DNA of 7,447 bases from Bacillota bacterium. Lineage in GTDB: Bacteria; Bacillota; Clostridia; Acetivibrionales; DSM-1351. The translations under genes and the position numbers were made by a program. The first letter of the stretch is position 1, and the number at the start of each line of letters is the position of its first letter. The notes under the pieces were generated by a model. It saw only the letters and a list, made by a program, of their open reading frames with translations. It made no database searches and was not told the origin of the DNA. Shown piece by piece: positions 4,901 through 7,447 of this stretch. The DNA lies in the NCBI GenBank assembly GCA_023436515.1, contig JAEZIV010000402.1, forward strand, positions 1 through 7,447. Reading direction: 5' to 3'.

Positions 4901-5848
4901 AAAAACAAATCTATAAATAAAATAGCAATTGTCGGAACAGGCTTTGTCGGCTCTACTACAGCTTATACATTAATGTTAAGCGGACTTATTTCAGAGCTGG
5001 TACTTATAGATATAAATACCAGGAAGGCCGAGGGAGAAGCCATGGATATGAACCATGGAATGCCTTTTGTAAGACCAGTAAAAATTTACAGCGGTTCCTA
5101 CCAGGATTGTGCTGATGCTGATATTGTAGTTATTACCGGAGGTGCCAACCAAAAGCCCGGTGAGACACGTATGGACTTGGTTAACAAGAACACAGCCATT
5201 TTCAAGGATGTAATCGGTAACATTGTAAAATACAATAAGGACTGTATTCTGCTGGTTGTAACAAATCCTGTTGATATTTTAACCTACGTTACCTATAAGC
5301 TATCGGGCTTTCCCAAAAACAGAGTCATTGGCTCTGGAACTGTTCTCGATTCGGCACGCTTTAAGTTCATGATAGGAGAACACATGGGGATTGATCCCAG
5401 AAATGTACATGCGTATATTATAGGAGAGCATGGTGACACAGAAGTCCCAACCTGGAGTCTGGCTTCTATTGCAGGAGTTTCAATGGACACCTACTGCGAA
5501 GAGTGCAATTCCTGCGACAGTAATAGCTTTAAGGAAAGCACCTACAACAATGTTAAGAATGCGGCCTATGACATTATTGACCGTAAGGGTGCCACATATT
5601 ATGCCGTTGCGTTGGCAGTTAGGAGAATCATTGAAGCAATTGTAAGAAACGAGAATTCCATACTGACAGTATCAAGTCTACTGGAGGGTGAATACGGACT
5701 CAACGATATCTGCTTGAGTATTCCCAGTCAGGTCAACTCAAAGGGTGTGACACGTATTATTAATGTCCCCTTAAGTCCTGAGGAGTCTGAACTCCTCAAC
5801 AAATCTGCCGCTTCACTAAAACAGGTTATCGACGGGCTTAAGCTATAA
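4898..5848 (+). CDS. ldh: L-lactate dehydrogenase (NAD-dependent)
   Basis: Cytoplasmic enzyme that reduces pyruvate to L-lactate while reoxidising NADH, as a fermentative electron outlet. Its 316 residues are standard. The Rossmann motif GTGFVGS is at 13-19, with Asp38 ending strand two for NAD binding. The substrate loop NQKPGETR (84-91) carries Gln85, which marks lactate rather than malate dehydrogenase, and Arg91. Further active-site residues are Asn123, Asp151 and Arg154 in VLDSAR, and catalytic His178 in IGEHGD. Of the two Bacillus residues that bind fructose 1,6-bisphosphate, the His is kept (His171) but the Arg is Lys (Lys156). An unusual CEECNSC occurs at 200-206. GGGAG sits 5 nt before the ATG inside the hairpin leader shared with nox. 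A terminator follows 43 nt after the stop, so the gene is probably transcribed alone. Confidence 0.95.
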   Translation: MKNKSINKIAIVGTGFVGSTTAYTLMLSGLISELVLIDINTRKAEGEAMDMNHGMPFVRPVKIYSGSYQDCADADIVVITGGANQKPGETRMDLVNKNTAIFKDVIGNIVKYNKDCILLVVTNPVDILTYVTYKLSGFPKNRVIGSGTVLDSARFKFMIGEHMGIDPRNVHAYIIGEHGDTEVPTWSLASIAGVSMDTYCEECNSCDSNSFKESTYNNVKNAAYDIIDRKGATYYAVALAVRRIIEAIVRNENSILTVSSLLEGEYGLNDICLSIPSQVNSKGVTRIINVPLSPEESELLNKSAASLKQVIDGLKL

Positions 5849-5891
5849 ATAAATATATCATGCAAGTACTTTTAGTATTGCAGCAAATTTT

Positions 5892-5923
5892 AAGCCGGAG
5901 AGCTTTCCTCTCCGGCTTTTTCA
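5892..5923 (+). terminator. Rho-independent terminator of ldh, possibly bidirectional
   Basis: The 11-bp GC-rich stem AAGCCGGAGAG (5892-5902) / CTCTCCGGCTT (5908-5918) has a 5-nt loop and a T-run on the plus strand. On the minus strand the hairpin is followed by AAAATTTG, a weaker tail. It lies between convergent genes and could also stop the glycerol-1-phosphate dehydrogenase transcript. Confidence 0.92.
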
Positions 5924-5950
5924 TCTTTCAAGACTAGTTACCTAAGGCTT

Positions 5951-7015
5951 TCACGATAATATTGCCTTTAGGTGAGTGTTGGTTTTCAATAGCTCCTTCG
6001 CCTTTCTCCTGTTCTCTGCTTCATGGATGTAAGTATACCTGTTTGGCTTTATTGTTGGAGCCAGGTCAATTGCCTTCTCAAACTCCTCCGCCTTAAGATT
6101 AAGGGTAGCTGCAAAATCAAAAAAACCCGTATCCTTAAAAAATGCTTCTATTCTTTGATATCTATGCTCCTGTACAAGACTGATGATATAGGAGGCTATG
6201 CCAACCTGTATACCGTGCAGCTGTGGCTTTTCCAAGATCTTATCCAACGCATGGGATATGAGATGCTCACTTCCGCTGGCAGGCGCGCTGCTGCCTGCAA
6301 TCTCCATGGCAATTCCGCTCATTGTCAGCGAATCAACCATATCCTTCAGGAAAAACTTCTCGGTTATAACTGTATAGGGCATGCGAACTATACTGTTTAC
6401 CGACTTTTTAGCAAGCATTGCCGCAAAGTCATTTACCCTTGAGGCATTGTTTCTTTCTTCAAAGTGCCAATCATGAATTGCTGTTATTTTTGAAACAATA
6501 TCTCCCAAGCCGGAATATATAAATTTAGCTGGTGCATTTTTTAACACATCAATATCTACAATAATTCCGAAAGGCATGGTAGCATGAACAGAGGTCCTTT
6601 TTCCATTGATTATCAGCGAGCAGCCCGAGCTAGAGAAGCCATCGTTTGAGGTTGAGGTTGGTATACTTATAAATGGAAGGTTGTTTAAAAAGGCAATATA
6701 CTTAGCAGTGTCCAGCACCTTTCCTCCCCCGACTCCAATTACAGCATCTGCCTTTGAGGGTATGGAAAAGGCCTGAGGTATAAGCTTTTCAAGCACGATA
6801 TCATCAAAATCATAAGTGTCTAAAAGCGTCAGCTGGGTTCTTTCCTTAATTGATGTAATTATTTTTTCTCCGAAAAGGTCTCTTATTCCCTCTCCAAAAA
6901 GGATAATTACCTTTGATAAGCCTGCCCTTTCAATATATGCACCAACGTTCTCCAGTATATTGCTGTTTACCTCCATTATCGTAGGTATATCAATCCTGTG
7001 TATGGCTGCTCCCAT
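5951..7015 (-). CDS. AraM/EgsA-like sn-glycerol-1-phosphate dehydrogenase (iron-alcohol-dehydrogenase fold)
   Basis: Predicted cytoplasmic metal-dependent NAD(P)H enzyme converting dihydroxyacetone phosphate to sn-glycerol-1-phosphate, the archaeal-type stereoisomer; Bacillus AraM/EgsA has this activity. At 354 residues it is a normal length. The nucleotide site is GVGGGKVLD at 94-102, followed by PTSTSNDGFSSSG at 119-131, the family's T-x-x-S-x-DG signature. The predicted metal ligands are Asp172 (GLGD), His251 (GSEH) and His267 (QLHG), all present. A strong GGGAGG is 5 nt before the ATG at 7015. The gene starts 34 nt after an HAD-IB phosphatase in the same direction, suggesting one operon. 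The substrate may instead be another small keto-phosphate. Glycerol dehydrogenase is less likely given the SNDGF motif. Confidence 0.82.
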   Translation of the reverse strand: MGAAIHRIDIPTIMEVNSNILENVGAYIERAGLSKVIILFGEGIRDLFGEKIITSIKERTQLTLLDTYDFDDIVLEKLIPQAFSIPSKADAVIGVGGGKVLDTAKYIAFLNNLPFISIPTSTSNDGFSSSGCSLIINGKRTSVHATMPFGIIVDIDVLKNAPAKFIYSGLGDIVSKITAIHDWHFEERNNASRVNDFAAMLAKKSVNSIVRMPYTVITEKFFLKDMVDSLTMSGIAMEIAGSSAPASGSEHLISHALDKILEKPQLHGIQVGIASYIISLVQEHRYQRIEAFFKDTGFFDFAATLNLKAEEFEKAIDLAPTIKPNRYTYIHEAENRRKAKELLKTNTHLKAILS

Positions 7016-7049
7016 AAAAACCTCCCATTAATGCGTAAATATTCGGGGA

Positions 7050-7447
7050 TTATTTAAACATACCCCGATCTGTCATATACTCGTCAATTTCGGCAAATCT
7101 CTTAAAGGGTACAAAGGGAATGTTATGCTCTGACAGAAATTCCTGCAGACTATTTTTTGCAAAGGCGCAGTCCGAAACCTTTGCCGCACCCATATCTGGC
7201 TCGCTGTCTCCGGCAAAATAAATTCTCTCATACTTATCCTTTATCGACATGACTACTTTTTCTTTATTAATACCCCATACCTCCGAATAAAACTCACTAT
7301 TAGGATCGGGCATTATTGTTATTCCCCTGTTATGATATTTCCCCTCCATGGATATTACGTTAACTGAATCAATTTTATAGCTGGCAAGCAGCTTTTTTAT
7401 ATAGTAGGAGGTACCCGCACTTAAAATGTAGAAATCCCCTCCGCAAT
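7050..7447 (-). CDS. HAD-IB family phosphatase (MtnX-like), 5' end cut by the window
   Basis: The C-terminal 131 residues are visible; the N-terminal part with the nucleophile DxDxT motif lies past the right edge. The frame is open to the edge, beginning CGGDFYILSAGTS, so the internal ATG at 7349 is not the start. ILSAG near visible residues 7-11 is HAD motif II (the Ser). A Lys in the KEKVVMSIKDKY region could be motif III. FAGDSEPDMGAA is motif IV with the acidic pair that holds Mg2+. The layout resembles MtnX and related small-molecule phosphatases. It is 34 nt upstream of, and co-directional with, the glycerol-1-phosphate dehydrogenase gene. Inference: it may dephosphorylate the product or a related polyol phosphate. 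No methionine-salvage genes are visible, so an MtnX role is not supported. Confidence 0.82.
   Translation of the reverse strand, partial: CGGDFYILSAGTSYYIKKLLASYKIDSVNVISMEGKYHNRGITIMPDPNSEFYSEVWGINKEKVVMSIKDKYERIYFAGDSEPDMGAAKVSDCAFAKNSLQEFLSEHNIPFVPFKRFAEIDEYMTDRGMFK

Noticed and set aside
4898..5848. Malate dehydrogenase instead of lactate dehydrogenase
   Set aside because: The substrate loop reads NQKPGETR with Gln85; malate dehydrogenases have Arg at this position.
6023..6442. 139-codon plus-strand open frame
   Set aside because: It is antisense to the glycerol-1-phosphate dehydrogenase gene, which has all catalytic residues; there is no recognisable domain and no convincing binding site.

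Overview
The window looks like chromosomal DNA from a low-GC Gram-positive anaerobe of the Clostridia. The basis is AT-rich spacers, strong GGAGG-type ribosome binding sites, T-tailed hairpin terminators and the gene content (water-forming NADH oxidase, bacteriohemerythrin, L-lactate dehydrogenase, AraM-type glycerol-1-phosphate dehydrogenase). A Ruminiclostridium-like (clostridial cluster III) host is my guess; the sequence alone does not prove it.

Layout from left to right. A 14-helix-type (DHA2) MFS exporter on the minus strand runs off the left edge and has its own promoter. Upstream of it lies a minus-strand NADH oxidase gene (nox) that ends in a perfect 15-bp terminator hairpin. A 479-bp gene-free stretch follows, holding the structured nox leader (2596-2718) and a decayed tandem array of about four 50-bp units carrying the palindrome TGATAACATGTTATCA (about 2820-2975). 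Next come a bacteriohemerythrin gene with a near-consensus promoter and a seven-helix membrane GGDEF diguanylate cyclase, both on the minus strand. A 199-bp divergent spacer separates the cyclase from a plus-strand L-lactate dehydrogenase (ldh), which ends in an 11-bp terminator. Convergent to ldh is a minus-strand pair: an AraM/EgsA-like sn-glycerol-1-phosphate dehydrogenase and, upstream of it, the C-terminal part of an HAD-IB (MtnX-like) phosphatase cut by the right edge.

How the genes may work together (inference): nox and ldh both reoxidise NADH, one with O2 and one with pyruvate. The hemerythrin binds O2, and the adjacent cyclase could turn a redox or O2 cue into c-di-GMP. The block therefore reads as an oxygen/redox-response neighbourhood of an anaerobe. 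The dehydrogenase-phosphatase pair is a separate small operon that may make or process sn-glycerol-1-phosphate or a related polyol phosphate.

The least expected signal is in the leaders. nox and ldh lie on opposite strands and are unrelated in sequence, yet they share a 33-nt element of identical length ending at the ATG. It consists of a 17-nt hairpin followed by GTAGA-like sequence and GGGAGATTATATG or its variant. One hairpin pair shows a compensatory G-C to A-U change. A degenerate third copy sits about 80 nt further upstream of nox, in front of a possible 43-codon small ORF and next to mutually exclusive pairing segments.
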